DNA from: Pontimicrobium aquaticum
Lineage (GTDB): Bacteria; Bacteroidota; Bacteroidia; Flavobacteriales; Flavobacteriaceae
Assembly: GCF_005047595.1 (NCBI RefSeq)
Contig: NZ_SUPL01000001.1
Span: forward strand, 585,654 to 649,653
DNA length: 64,000 nt
Direction: 5' to 3'
Shown: in pieces, positions 26,044 through 34,219 of the stretch
Layout of the letters: the number at the start of each line of letters is the position of its first letter
Position numbering within the stretch: position 1 is the first letter of the stretch
Notes under the pieces: generated by a model
Databases searched by the model: none
Seen by the model: the letters and a program-made list of their open reading frames with translations, nothing else
What the model was told of the DNA's origin: nothing
Program-made: the position numbers and the translations under genes

Positions 26044-28803
26044 ATGCCAAACTTTATTAGTGATGTTTTAAAAGACCTTGAAATAAAAGAGGTTAATTTA
26101 TCTAACCTAACGTTTATACTTCCAAGTAAACGTGCTGGTGTATTCCTGCGAAATGAAATAGCCACGAATGCTTCTAAAACTATTTTCGCACCATCAATAA
26201 TAAGCATTGAAGAATTTGTTGAAGAACTTTCACAGTTAAAAAAAATAAGCAACACAGAACTTCTTTTTGAATTCTATAGTGTTTACAAATCTCAAACTCC
26301 TATTGAGCAGATTGAATCATTTGAAACTTTTTCAAAATGGGCTCGAATGTTACTACAAGATTTTAATGAAGTAGATAGATATCTTATTGAACCTAAATCT
26401 ATTTTTAAATATTTAAGTGACATTAAAGATATTAACCATTGGGCGTTAGAAAAAAATCAAACTCCTTTAATTACGAATTATTTAGCGTTTTGGAAACGAC
26501 TGTTTACTTACTATTCTAGTCTTGTTGATGTGCTTATAAAAAAAGGGAAGGCATATCAAGGGTTAATTTATAGAGAAGCCGTAGAGAGTTTAGAAAGCTA
26601 TATTCAACTTAACGAAAATGACCATCACGTTTTTTTAGGGTTTAATGCATTAAATAATTCTGAAAGCCTTATTATACAGGAGTTACTCCAATCTGGTTTA
26701 GCAAGTGTGTATTGGGATATTGACGAATTGTTTTTAAATAATACTAAACATGATGCAGGTTACTTTATTCGCCAGCATAAAAACATGTGGACATACTTAA
26801 AAAGTAAACCTTTTCAATGGTCTCACAAACATTATTCAGAACAAAAAAACATGTCGGTTATAGGCATCCCGAAAAATGTTGGGCAAGCTAAATATGTTGG
26901 AGAAATACTTTCAACATTAAAATCACAAAAAGGTCATCTTAATAATACTGCTGTTGTTTTAGGAGATGAAACCCTGTTATTACCAGTGTTAAATTCGTTG
27001 CCAGATACTGTAGAGGCACTTAACATTACCATGGGATTTCCGCTTAAATCTATCCCTTTAGCGTCTTTATTCGATCAATTATTCTTGCTTCATAAAGATG
27101 GTAAATCATCCTTTTACTATAAAGATGTAATTGCAATACTATCTCATTCTTTTATAAGGTCATTATTTATAGACAATCATAAAGATTTTGGTCAAATTAT
27201 TATTGATTTCATTAATGAAAACAACTTAGTAAATATTGATTATAAAAAACTTCTTAAGCTAGCGCCTCAATTAGAAACGATTTTAACTTTATTATTTAAA
27301 CCTTGGTCAAACAACCCAAGCGAAGCACTACATAACTGCTTAAGAGTTATTCTTGAAATTAAAGCCTTTTTAGTAAAAAATAAAAAGGAAAACTTACTAG
27401 CTCTAGAGTATCTTTATAGGTTTAATGAAGTTTTTAACACTTTAACCACTCTAAACTCTAAATACAAGCACATTATTTCAATAAGTGCTTTGTATAGTGT
27501 ATATAATGAACTTCTTAGCTTTGAAACACTTGATTTTAAAGGCGAACCCTTAAAAGGATTACAAATAATGGGAATGTTAGAGTCAAGGGTTTTAGACTTC
27601 GAAACAGTAATTATCACCTCAGTCAACGAAGGCATTTTACCTTCGGGAAAAAGTAACAACTCATTTATTCCTTATGATGTAAAACTAGAAAACAAGCTAC
27701 CAACATATAAGGAAAAAGACGCTGTTTACACATATCATTTTTACCGATTAATACAACGTTCAAAAAATGTGTTTATTTTATACAATACTGAGCCTGATGT
27801 TATTAATGGAGGTGAAAAAAGCAGATTTATCACACAACTAGAAGTAGAAGGAATTCACAACATACAGCATAAAATAATTACTCCTATAACGCCCAAAATT
27901 TTTCAAGAATTGATGTCAATTTCTAAAACAGATGATGTTATTTCAACCTTAAAATCATTGTCCAAAAAGGGATTGTCTCCTTCATCTTTAACCAACTATA
28001 TTAGAAATCCGTTAGATTTTTACTATCAAAAAATTCTCGGCATTAAAGAAGTTGACGATGTTGAAGAAACCGTAGCAGCTAATACTCTTGGAACTGTTGT
28101 ACACAATACTCTTGAAGACCTTTATAAACCTTTTGAAAATGCTATACTAAACGTTGATTTGATTAAAAACATGACACAGAAGGTTGAAAACACAGTACAA
28201 CATCACTTTAAAAACATATACAAAGATGGCGATATAACTAAAGGTAAAAACCTTATTATTTACGAAATCGCAAAACGCTATGTAACTAATTTTTTAAACG
28301 AGGAGCTAAAAGATTTAGAACAAGGAAACCGTATAAAAATCATTGAAGTAGAAGCAGATTTATCTGTAAACCTCAATATTGACACTTTAGATTTCCCTGT
28401 AACGCTAAAAGGTAAAGTAGATCGTATCGACGAGTACAATGGCACCTTACGAATTATAGACTATAAAACTGGAAAAGTAGAACAAAGCCAAGTTGAAGTA
28501 GTGGATTGGGACATTATATGTACCGATTACAAAAAGTACAGCAAAAGCTTTCAAGTATTAATGTATGCTTACATGTTGCACTTACAAACCCCTTTTAAAC
28601 AAAATGTTGAAGCAGGAATAATATCGTTTAAAAACTTAAGCTCAGGGTTTTTGAAATTTGGTAAAAAAGAAAAACCTGGTAGTAGAAACAAAAACACTAA
28701 TATAGATGTTGAAGTACTTAATAATTTTGAAAATGAGCTAAAAAAACTTATTCTAGAAATTTATAACCCTAATATTGATTTTATTGAAAAAGAAATAGAG
28801 TAA
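26044..28803 (+). CDS. addB: PD-(D/E)XK nuclease protein, AddB-like subunit
   Basis: Probable second subunit of the AddAB machine. The 919-residue protein has an inactive helicase-like N-terminus without a clear Walker A ('LTFILPSKRAGVFLRNEI' instead), 'NGGEKSRFITQLE', and a C-terminal RecB-type nuclease: 'LSPSSLTNYIRNPLDFYYQK' style entry, 'GTVVHNTLEDLY', and the metal site 'LKGKVDRIDEY...RIIDYKTG'. The Fe-S cluster cysteines of B. subtilis AddB are not seen, as is usual for Bacteroidota forms. The last base of its stop overlaps the start of the next gene (TAATG). Confidence 0.85.
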   Translation: MPNFISDVLKDLEIKEVNLSNLTFILPSKRAGVFLRNEIATNASKTIFAPSIISIEEFVEELSQLKKISNTELLFEFYSVYKSQTPIEQIESFETFSKWARMLLQDFNEVDRYLIEPKSIFKYLSDIKDINHWALEKNQTPLITNYLAFWKRLFTYYSSLVDVLIKKGKAYQGLIYREAVESLESYIQLNENDHHVFLGFNALNNSESLIIQELLQSGLASVYWDIDELFLNNTKHDAGYFIRQHKNMWTYLKSKPFQWSHKHYSEQKNMSVIGIPKNVGQAKYVGEILSTLKSQKGHLNNTAVVLGDETLLLPVLNSLPDTVEALNITMGFPLKSIPLASLFDQLFLLHKDGKSSFYYKDVIAILSHSFIRSLFIDNHKDFGQIIIDFINENNLVNIDYKKLLKLAPQLETILTLLFKPWSNNPSEALHNCLRVILEIKAFLVKNKKENLLALEYLYRFNEVFNTLTTLNSKYKHIISISALYSVYNELLSFETLDFKGEPLKGLQIMGMLESRVLDFETVIITSVNEGILPSGKSNNSFIPYDVKLENKLPTYKEKDAVYTYHFYRLIQRSKNVFILYNTEPDVINGGEKSRFITQLEVEGIHNIQHKIITPITPKIFQELMSISKTDDVISTLKSLSKKGLSPSSLTNYIRNPLDFYYQKILGIKEVDDVEETVAANTLGTVVHNTLEDLYKPFENAILNVDLIKNMTQKVENTVQHHFKNIYKDGDITKGKNLIIYEIAKRYVTNFLNEELKDLEQGNRIKIIEVEADLSVNLNIDTLDFPVTLKGKVDRIDEYNGTLRIIDYKTGKVEQSQVEVVDWDIICTDYKKYSKSFQVLMYAYMLHLQTPFKQNVEAGIISFKNLSSGFLKFGKKEKPGSRNKNTNIDVEVLNNFENELKKLILEIYNPNIDFIEKEIE

Positions 28804-29636
28804 TGCAAGTTTTAAAAAATTACATTTTTGAGCGGCAAAAAAAGAAACCAATACTTATTGATGCTTTTTATTCTAAAAGTAAATCTAATCAGCCAATAAT
28901 TATTTTTTGTCATGGTTATAAAGGATTTAAAGATTGGGGTGCTTGGAACGTTATGGCTAAAAAAATTTCTGAATCTGGTTTTTGTTTTATAAAATTTAAT
29001 TTCTCGCATAATGGAAGCACAATGGAAAATCCTATTGATTTTCCAGATTTGGAAGCCTTTGGACAAAACAATTACACCAAAGAGTTAAACGATTTAAACG
29101 ATGTTATTAGTTGGTCACAACACCACTTTAAGGACGAACCTTTTGTTAATACCAAGAGCATATGTCTTATTGGTCACAGTCGTGGTGGTGGTATATGCAT
29201 ATTAAAGGCCTCTGAAGACAAACGCATTACAAAGCTTATAACTTTAGCGAGTGTTTGTGACTTTGAAAAACGTACAGCAACTATAGGAAATCTAAAAGAA
29301 TGGAAAGAAAAAGGCGTAAAATATGTTTTAAATGGTCGTACTAAGCAGCAAATGCCACACTACTATCAATTTTATGAAAATTTTATTGCTAATAAAAAAC
29401 TATTAAACATAAAATCTGCAACCAAAACATTAACCATTCCGCAACTAATTATTCATGGTGATAACGATACTTCTATAAACATTAAAGAAGCTAACGAATT
29501 ACATAAGTGGAATCCAAATAGTAAATTACAAATTATTAAAGATGCAGATCATGTATTTAATACCAAGCATCCTTGGGAATCTAATGAGCTTTCCCCAGAA
29601 CTGGAGGTGGTTGTAAAATCAATTACAAATTTTTAA
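28803..29636 (+). CDS. Alpha/beta-hydrolase family protein
   Basis: The 277-residue cytoplasmic protein shows a classic hydrolase fold: oxyanion strand 'QPIIIFCHGYKGFKDWG', nucleophile elbow 'LIGHSRGGGICIL' (Gly-His-Ser-Arg-Gly), 'LIIHGDNDTSINIKEA' with the acid, and 'IKDADHVFNTKHPW' with the catalytic His. The substrate is unknown; close homologs are annotated as dienelactone-hydrolase-like. It overlaps the AddB stop by one base. Its own stop ends exactly one base before the 49-bp repeat that marks the left end of the integrated element. Confidence 0.85.
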   Translation: MQVLKNYIFERQKKKPILIDAFYSKSKSNQPIIIFCHGYKGFKDWGAWNVMAKKISESGFCFIKFNFSHNGSTMENPIDFPDLEAFGQNNYTKELNDLNDVISWSQHHFKDEPFVNTKSICLIGHSRGGGICILKASEDKRITKLITLASVCDFEKRTATIGNLKEWKEKGVKYVLNGRTKQQMPHYYQFYENFIANKKLLNIKSATKTLTIPQLIIHGDNDTSINIKEANELHKWNPNSKLQIIKDADHVFNTKHPWESNELSPELEVVVKSITNF

Positions 29637-29685
29637 TAGTGGAGAAGATGGGATTCGAACCCACGACCTCTTGACTGCCAGTCAA
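29637..29685. repeat. attL, 49-bp copy of the tRNA-Ala 3' part
   Basis: Identical to 38237-38285. It holds the discriminator, acceptor 3' strand, T arm, variable loop and anticodon arm of the minus-strand tRNA but not the D arm or 5' end, so it is not a working tRNA gene. Confidence 0.9.
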
Positions 29686-29767
29686 AATTTTAATTATATT
29701 TTAGTTTATCATCATTTCTATTTTCTTTTGTATATATAACAAAAATAGAGAAAAGGTTTTGTTCTAT

Positions 29768-29819
29768 TTTGTTATATTGTATGCAAATTATGTATTTTTG
29801 TATGCAAATAATATGCAAT
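29768..29819 (+). promoter_or_regulatory. int promoter with three ATGCAA(A)T repeats (likely left arm sites)
   Basis: TTTG (29768-29771), a 21-base spacer and TATTTTTG (29793-29800) form a near-consensus promoter for the integrase. ATGCAAAT occurs at 29781 and 29802, and ATGCAAT at 29813, all in the same orientation and spaced 21 and 11 bp, i.e. two and one helical turns. The same repeat recurs at the right end. Binding by the integrase N-terminal domain would allow autoregulation. Confidence 0.55.
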
Positions 29820-29831
29820 AATTATTTAATT

Positions 29832-31079
29832 GTGAAAAGAGAATATTCCATATCAATCTATCTAGACACAAGAAGACCTAAATCTAATGGCAAGTATCCC
29901 GTTAAATTAAGAGTTTTTAGCTCAAACCCTAGAAAGCAAAAATTATTCCCCACCGTGTTTGACCTAACAAAAAAAGAATTTGATAGTATTTGGCTATCAA
30001 CAAAGCCGCGAAACAAAAACAAGAAAATTCGAATGCAAATTCAAGCAATAGAAACTAAGGCTAATGAAATAGCAGATAAGCTTAACATCTTTTCATTTGA
30101 ACAATTCGAAAGAAAAATGTTTAGAGAAAAAGGAGAGGGAACAAAGATAAGCTATCACTATCATCAGCTAATAGAACACTATCGCAAAAACAATCGCTTA
30201 GGGACTGCCGACTCCTATAAATACAGTGAAAAAGCTATAAGCGAATTTGTAGAAAACAAAAATAAGAAGTATAACAAATTAAGCTTTTTCGATATTGATA
30301 AAAACTGGCTAAATGAATTTGAAAACTATTTAAAAATAACTGGTCGTAGCATAACTACAGTAGGGATATTCTTAAGACCGCTAAGAGCAATTTTCAATAA
30401 GGCTATAGCTGAAAATGAAATAGAGCAAGAAATATATCCATTCGGTAAAAGAAAATATCAAATTCCTTCTTCTAGAGCTTCAAAAAAGGCATTGACAAGG
30501 GAGCAACTTAAAATTCTATTTAACTCTACTCCAAGTACTCCAGAGCAAGAAAAAGCCAAAGCTTTTTGGTTCTTTTCATTCAACTCTAATGGAATAAACA
30601 TTAAAGATATTGCATTACTTAAGTTTAAGAACATTGATGGCGAAACCATTAAATTCTATAGAGCTAAAACTCTTTTTACTTCAAAATCTGACTTAAAACC
30701 AATCACTATTTATCTTAACGATTATGCTAAATCATTTATTGAAAAATATAGTAACAAGAATACACATCCTGAAAATTATGTGTTTGATATCATATCAGAA
30801 ACAATGAATGCAGAAGAACAGCGATTAAAAATAAAGGGCTTCACAAGATTTATCAATCAACATTTAAAGAAACTGTGTAAATCTATTGGACTTCCTAATG
30901 AAATATCTACCTATTGGGCAAGACACAGTTTTGCCACAACATCAATCCGCAAAGGAGCTACCATGGAACTCATACAGGAAAGTTTAGGGCATAAGAATAT
31001 TAAAACAACTCAGTCTTACTTTAATGGATTTGAAGATGAAACAAAAAAAGAATTAGCAAAACAATTAATGGATTTTTAA
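29832..31079 (+). CDS. Tyrosine recombinase (integrase) of the element
   Basis: Cuts and joins the att sites in the tRNA gene. N-terminal arm-binding domain ('YSISIYLDTRRPKSNGKYPV', residues ~3-80), SAM-like core-binding domain (~115-215), and catalytic domain with 'TYWARHSFATTSIRKG' (Arg-His), 'LGHKNIKTTQSYF' (His and the nucleophile Tyr). The usual first Arg is missing: the motif reads 'FNSNGINIKDIALL', as in several Bacteroidota integrases such as IntDOT. I choose GTG 29832 because the promoter-like -7 box ends at 29800, leaving the ATG at 29802 upstream of the likely transcript start; the ATG start would add 10 residues. It faces inward from attL. Confidence 0.92.
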   Translation: MKREYSISIYLDTRRPKSNGKYPVKLRVFSSNPRKQKLFPTVFDLTKKEFDSIWLSTKPRNKNKKIRMQIQAIETKANEIADKLNIFSFEQFERKMFREKGEGTKISYHYHQLIEHYRKNNRLGTADSYKYSEKAISEFVENKNKKYNKLSFFDIDKNWLNEFENYLKITGRSITTVGIFLRPLRAIFNKAIAENEIEQEIYPFGKRKYQIPSSRASKKALTREQLKILFNSTPSTPEQEKAKAFWFFSFNSNGINIKDIALLKFKNIDGETIKFYRAKTLFTSKSDLKPITIYLNDYAKSFIEKYSNKNTHPENYVFDIISETMNAEEQRLKIKGFTRFINQHLKKLCKSIGLPNEISTYWARHSFATTSIRKGATMELIQESLGHKNIKTTQSYFNGFEDETKKELAKQLMDF

Positions 31080-31082
31080 ACT

Positions 31083-31838
31083 ATGGATACCAAATACATT
31101 AATAAAACGGTATTACCCTATTTAAATGAGGTCTTCTTCCCCGAAATACTGATTGGCGAGTTAATTCAATACGTTGTAGATGAAAATGGCTTTCAAGAAA
31201 GAACTAATAAAGATAAATCCCCTGATGATTGGGATTATGCCCAAAACGAACTGGTTGATATCACACCTGAAGACATCCTATATAAAGCAAAACATTATTT
31301 CAATACATCCAATTTTACCCAAACACAAATAGAGAGTATTTTTAAAGGTTTAGACATGTCTCTTGAACGATTTAAAAAAAAGACTCCAAAATCTTTTGTT
31401 TCTTTTGACTGGAAAAACAAATGTAAAAATGAAAAAGCCATTCCAGAAGCAAACAAAAGACAACAAGAAATAATTAATATCTATACTGCACTTAGAAATA
31501 AACTATTAGGAGTCAAAATCAATAAGTCCACTATAGATGAAACTGCTTTGAAATATGTTTACTTGGGTATTGATATTAATAGGTCAAATTGTAATATTCA
31601 CGCCAATGACAACAATCATAAATCAGGTGAAAAGCTTTACCAGCGTTACATCTATTTTTTAAATAAAAACAATCGTATTGTCCCTCCTGACCCAATCTCC
31701 TTCATTAAATTTAGAAACAAAATAGAATTATTCGAGTCTGTTTTTGAAAAGCTGCCACTTAACAAGAGAGATATAGCTAAAGCTGACCTTGATTGCTTAA
31801 AAGAAAAATTCATTAATCTATATAATGATAAGTTGTAA
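31083..31838 (+). CDS. Protein of unknown function, element-encoded
   Basis: This 251-residue protein starts 3 bases after the integrase stop and is surely co-transcribed with it. It is hydrophilic, with no signal peptide or membrane segment. I recognise no domain. Visible features are an acidic N-terminus ('PDDWDYAQNELVDITPEDIL'), a lysine-rich middle ('MSLERFKKKTPKSF') and a C-terminal helical region. Genes of this size and place often follow integrases in Bacteroidota islands. Its last bases contain the left arm of a dyad in front of the HTH gene. Confidence 0.7.
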   Translation: MDTKYINKTVLPYLNEVFFPEILIGELIQYVVDENGFQERTNKDKSPDDWDYAQNELVDITPEDILYKAKHYFNTSNFTQTQIESIFKGLDMSLERFKKKTPKSFVSFDWKNKCKNEKAIPEANKRQQEIINIYTALRNKLLGVKINKSTIDETALKYVYLGIDINRSNCNIHANDNNHKSGEKLYQRYIYFLNKNNRIVPPDPISFIKFRNKIELFESVFEKLPLNKRDIAKADLDCLKEKFINLYNDKL

Positions 31839-31857
31839 CTAAAAATAACTAGTTACA
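31834..31857. promoter_or_regulatory. Dyad upstream of the excisionase-like gene
   Basis: TGTAACTA (31834-31841) and TAGTTACA (31850-31857) are perfect 8-bp inverted arms with an 8-base spacer, about 50 bases before the HTH gene. It is a candidate operator for the element's own regulator. Confidence 0.45.
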
Positions 31858-31906
31858 TACTCCAACAAAATATAATATTGCCATATCAATTTTAAAATAA
31901 GGTAAT

Positions 31907-32218
31907 ATGAATAATCCTTTTGAATATATAGAGGCAAGGTTAGATAAGATTGAAATACTATTACTTGACATTATACAAAACCCTAATAATATGTCAGGTG
32001 ATAAACATGACAACCCTATTGATATCAAAGCTGTTTCAGAGTTGACAGGATTATCAGTTCCAACTCTTTATGGTTATTGCCATAGAAGAGAAATTCCTTT
32101 TCATAAAATAGGCAATAGGTCAAAATTTTTCAGAAATGAAATCTTGGCTTGGATTAAATCAAAAAAGCAAGAGACCTTCAAAGAAATTGAAGCTAATGCA
32201 AATAAATACTTAAAGTAA
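31907..32218 (+). CDS. Helix-turn-helix protein, excisionase/AlpA-like
   Basis: The 103-residue protein has an N-terminal coiled stretch ('YIEARLDKIEILLLDIIQ') and a MerR/excisionase-type HTH: 'DIKAVSELTGLSVPTLYGYC', 'REIPFHKIGNRSKFFRNEIL' and 'AWIKSKKQ'. Such proteins act as recombination directionality factors or as AlpA-type activators in satellites and integrative elements. The position between int and the replication-like gene fits either role. It has its own spacer of 68 bases with an inverted repeat, so it may be separately controlled. Confidence 0.8.
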   Translation: MNNPFEYIEARLDKIEILLLDIIQNPNNMSGDKHDNPIDIKAVSELTGLSVPTLYGYCHRREIPFHKIGNRSKFFRNEILAWIKSKKQETFKEIEANANKYLK

Positions 32219-32273
32219 GAAAGTAATCCTAAATACTGAATTATACAATAAGGAGGGGAAACCTGCATTAACC

Positions 32274-32296
32274 TTGTTGCGTTTAATAAACAACAA
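32274..32296. promoter_or_regulatory. Dyad immediately before the HUH/Rep-like gene
   Basis: GTTTA-A-TAAAC flanked by TTGTT and AACAA gives nested inverted arms ending 2 bases before the ATG. As Rep-type HUH enzymes nick at hairpins, this could be an origin or an autoregulatory site; there is no direct proof. Confidence 0.35.
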
Positions 32297-32298
32297 TT

Positions 32299-32670
32299 AT
32301 GAGTTTAATTACTAATGCCTACGGGAATTGGCTAACATCAATGAAATGGGATTACAATGCAACCCTTAGAAGACATTTTGCAATAACTGAATTTAACATA
32401 CATCCTCTAATGGACAATTTGATAAAGTACAAAAGCATAAATAAGCTGTTTTGCTGTATAGAGGAAGATAGAAATGATAATATGACCCATCTACATTTAC
32501 TGATTGACACTAACGCGTCCTACTCCAAAGAACGTTTATCAAAAGAAATAGGAGTTAACAAAAAAACTGTCAGTTATTTAGACAGAATTAATGATATCAA
32601 CCAAATTGGACATTATGTAACTAAAGACTTTTGGAAAAGAACCTCATTCTACGATATAAGATTTAAATAA
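32299..32670 (+). CDS. Very small HUH endonuclease / Rep-like protein
   Basis: The 123-residue protein shows, in order, the three Rep-type motifs: 'RHFAITEFN' (motif I-like), 'MTHLHLLID' (His-x-His, the HUH metal site) and 'IGHYVTKDFW' (Tyr-x-x-Lys, the nicking Tyr). Such enzymes start rolling-circle replication or single-strand transfer. At 123 residues it is near the minimum for the fold and has no helicase domain. In a satellite it would act as a replication initiator using host or helper helicase. The assignment rests on motifs only; an RNA-binding or inactive relative is possible. Confidence 0.55.
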   Translation: MSLITNAYGNWLTSMKWDYNATLRRHFAITEFNIHPLMDNLIKYKSINKLFCCIEEDRNDNMTHLHLLIDTNASYSKERLSKEIGVNKKTVSYLDRINDINQIGHYVTKDFWKRTSFYDIRFK

Positions 32671-32700
32671 GTTATTGATATTCCTAACCTTAACTGAGAA

Positions 32701-33258
32701 ATGAAGAAACAAAAAAAACCTCTTAAAGATTTATACAAAAATATCATTGACCAATACTTTTTAAATGGTTTCAATGGAATTAAAGCTGTAAGAACAGTTA
32801 AAGGCTCAATGTATAATTATAATAGTGCTGCTAGCCTTTTCAACACAGTTATCAAGCACACAGACTCAATAGCTTATATTCAAGCCAAGAGAGAAGCTTT
32901 AAGAAGTAGCGTTTCTATTAAGAATGAAGACATATTAAAAGAGTTGATTAACTGGGCTTACTCAGATATAACTGATTACATCCTTCTTACTCCGTCAGAA
33001 TTAAAACAGCTCCCAGAAGACCTGAAACGTTGCATTCAATCAGCAACATATAAAAAAAAGAAATACGTTACAAGACAAGGTGAAGAGGTAGAAGAGGAAG
33101 TGATGACAGTTAAACTCGTTGATAAATCAAAAGCATTAGAAATGATTAATAAACATCTTGGGTTTTACCTTGAAGACAATAAACAAAAGTCCAATCCAAT
33201 TAACATAGAACGTCTAAGTGTTGATACACTTAATGCCTTACTACAAGCAATAGAGTAA
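32701..33258 (+). CDS. Phage terminase small subunit
   Basis: TerS recognises phage DNA for packaging and recruits the large terminase. The 185-residue protein fits the Terminase_2-type family: N-terminal HTH-like 'FNGIKAVRTVKGSMYNYNSA', central 'NEDILKELINWAYSDITDYI' and C-terminal 'VKLVDKSKALEMINKHLGFYL'. No large terminase, portal or capsid gene is in the element. Orphan terS is a hallmark of phage satellites that redirect a helper phage's packaging motor to their own DNA. It is the last gene of the plus-strand module and is followed by 219 non-coding bases. Confidence 0.85.
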   Translation: MKKQKKPLKDLYKNIIDQYFLNGFNGIKAVRTVKGSMYNYNSAASLFNTVIKHTDSIAYIQAKREALRSSVSIKNEDILKELINWAYSDITDYILLTPSELKQLPEDLKRCIQSATYKKKKYVTRQGEEVEEEVMTVKLVDKSKALEMINKHLGFYLEDNKQKSNPINIERLSVDTLNALLQAIE

Positions 33259-33477
33259 CACCACAAACCCCAAAAGAGGTGTTAAAAGGACACTCTTGAA
33301 AGGTATCCATACAATTTTGGAAGTTTTCAAATAAGTTATGAATAAAACCCATTAAAACCCATTAATGTAAAACACTGGTTATCAATTAAAATTCAGAATT
33401 GGGCTAATAGACGAGCTATTGCACATATACATAAACACAATTTGAAATTTTTGGTGGGTGGTGAAATATAAAAAACC
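33259..33477. other. Non-coding stretch after terS; candidate packaging region
   Basis: 219 bases with no reading frame of note. It has CACC...GGTG near the start (33260-33282), a tandem direct repeat AAAACCCATT at 33345-33364, and a GGTGGGTGG run near the end. In pac/cos phages the packaging site lies in or next to terS, so this is where one would look. No known consensus is seen. Confidence 0.3.
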
Positions 33478-34110
33478 TTATAAATCTTCGATAGCCTTTT
33501 CGATAGATGCTTTCTCTTTTTCTATAACCTTTTTTTCTAATTTTCTGGCTTCATCTTGTGTTTCATATTTAAAATGGAGCAATAATCTATATTTAAAATT
33601 ATAATCATCTTCAACTATATTCAATCGAATACTTTTATTTCCTATTTTCCATTCTATATTTGGCAATTGATTATATATAAAAGTGTCTGTCGGGATGCCA
33701 TATTTTTTAATTAATATTGATTTTAAAGAAGAAAAATCATCCAACATATAATTTTTGAAATAATTATAATTCCTAATCTGCCCATACAGTCTTAAATGCC
33801 TAAGCCCTCTATTTTCATCATAAAAATCTGGTCTCATAGAAAATTTAAATGTTCCCAGCTTACCATTGGTTGAGTTTAAAAACTTCTCTTTCTCCAGTAC
33901 ATATTCAGCTTTACTAATTCCAAAATTAATATTCCCTACCGCTATTTTTTCTTCAATTTTTATAATACTATCTCTGCTGTTTTCGGCTGCCAATCGAACA
34001 CTATCAAATTTCTCCTTGCCTTGCTGCTTATATGAATTGTTATTTCTATTATCGCCACAGCTATAGATTAAAATAATTAAAATAGCTAAAATAAATCTGT
34101 TAAATATCAT
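33478..34110 (-). CDS. Lipoprotein of unknown function, element cargo
   Basis: The 210-residue product has a lipoprotein signal (FILAILIILIYSC, Cys18) and then a charged linker with 'DSVRLAAENSRDSIIKIEEK'. The middle resembles periplasmic beta-sheet domains that follow a 'GISKAEY' helix and compare peptide-like 'KYGIPTDTFIYNQLPNIEWK'. The C-terminus is a charged helix rich in Lys and Glu. I recognise no family. Surface lipoproteins carried by phages and satellites sometimes block superinfection; that is only a suggestion here. It is divergent from the XRE regulator across a shared palindrome. Confidence 0.65.
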   Translation of the reverse strand: MIFNRFILAILIILIYSCGDNRNNNSYKQQGKEKFDSVRLAAENSRDSIIKIEEKIAVGNINFGISKAEYVLEKEKFLNSTNGKLGTFKFSMRPDFYDENRGLRHLRLYGQIRNYNYFKNYMLDDFSSLKSILIKKYGIPTDTFIYNQLPNIEWKIGNKSIRLNIVEDDYNFKYRLLLHFKYETQDEARKLEKKVIEKEKASIEKAIEDL

Positions 34111-34169
34111 AGTTTTTGCATGCTTTGATTAAAAATTCTTGTCTTTAAAAGTAGCAATTATTTTATATT

Positions 34170-34187
34170 GGACACAAACATGTGTCC
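34170..34187. promoter_or_regulatory. Operator-like palindrome between the lipoprotein and XRE genes
   Basis: GGACACA-AACA-TGTGTCC: perfect 7-bp arms with a 4-base centre, in the 109-base divergent gap. The adjacent XRE repressor is the obvious candidate to bind it. Confidence 0.55.
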
Positions 34188-34219
34188 GATTAGTTTATTT
34201 GATGTACTGATATTTCGGT

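Noticed and set aside
29637..29713. A second tRNA gene at the left end of the element
   Set aside because: Only the 3' part is present; the D arm and 5' acceptor strand are replaced by unrelated A+T-rich sequence. It is the attL copy.
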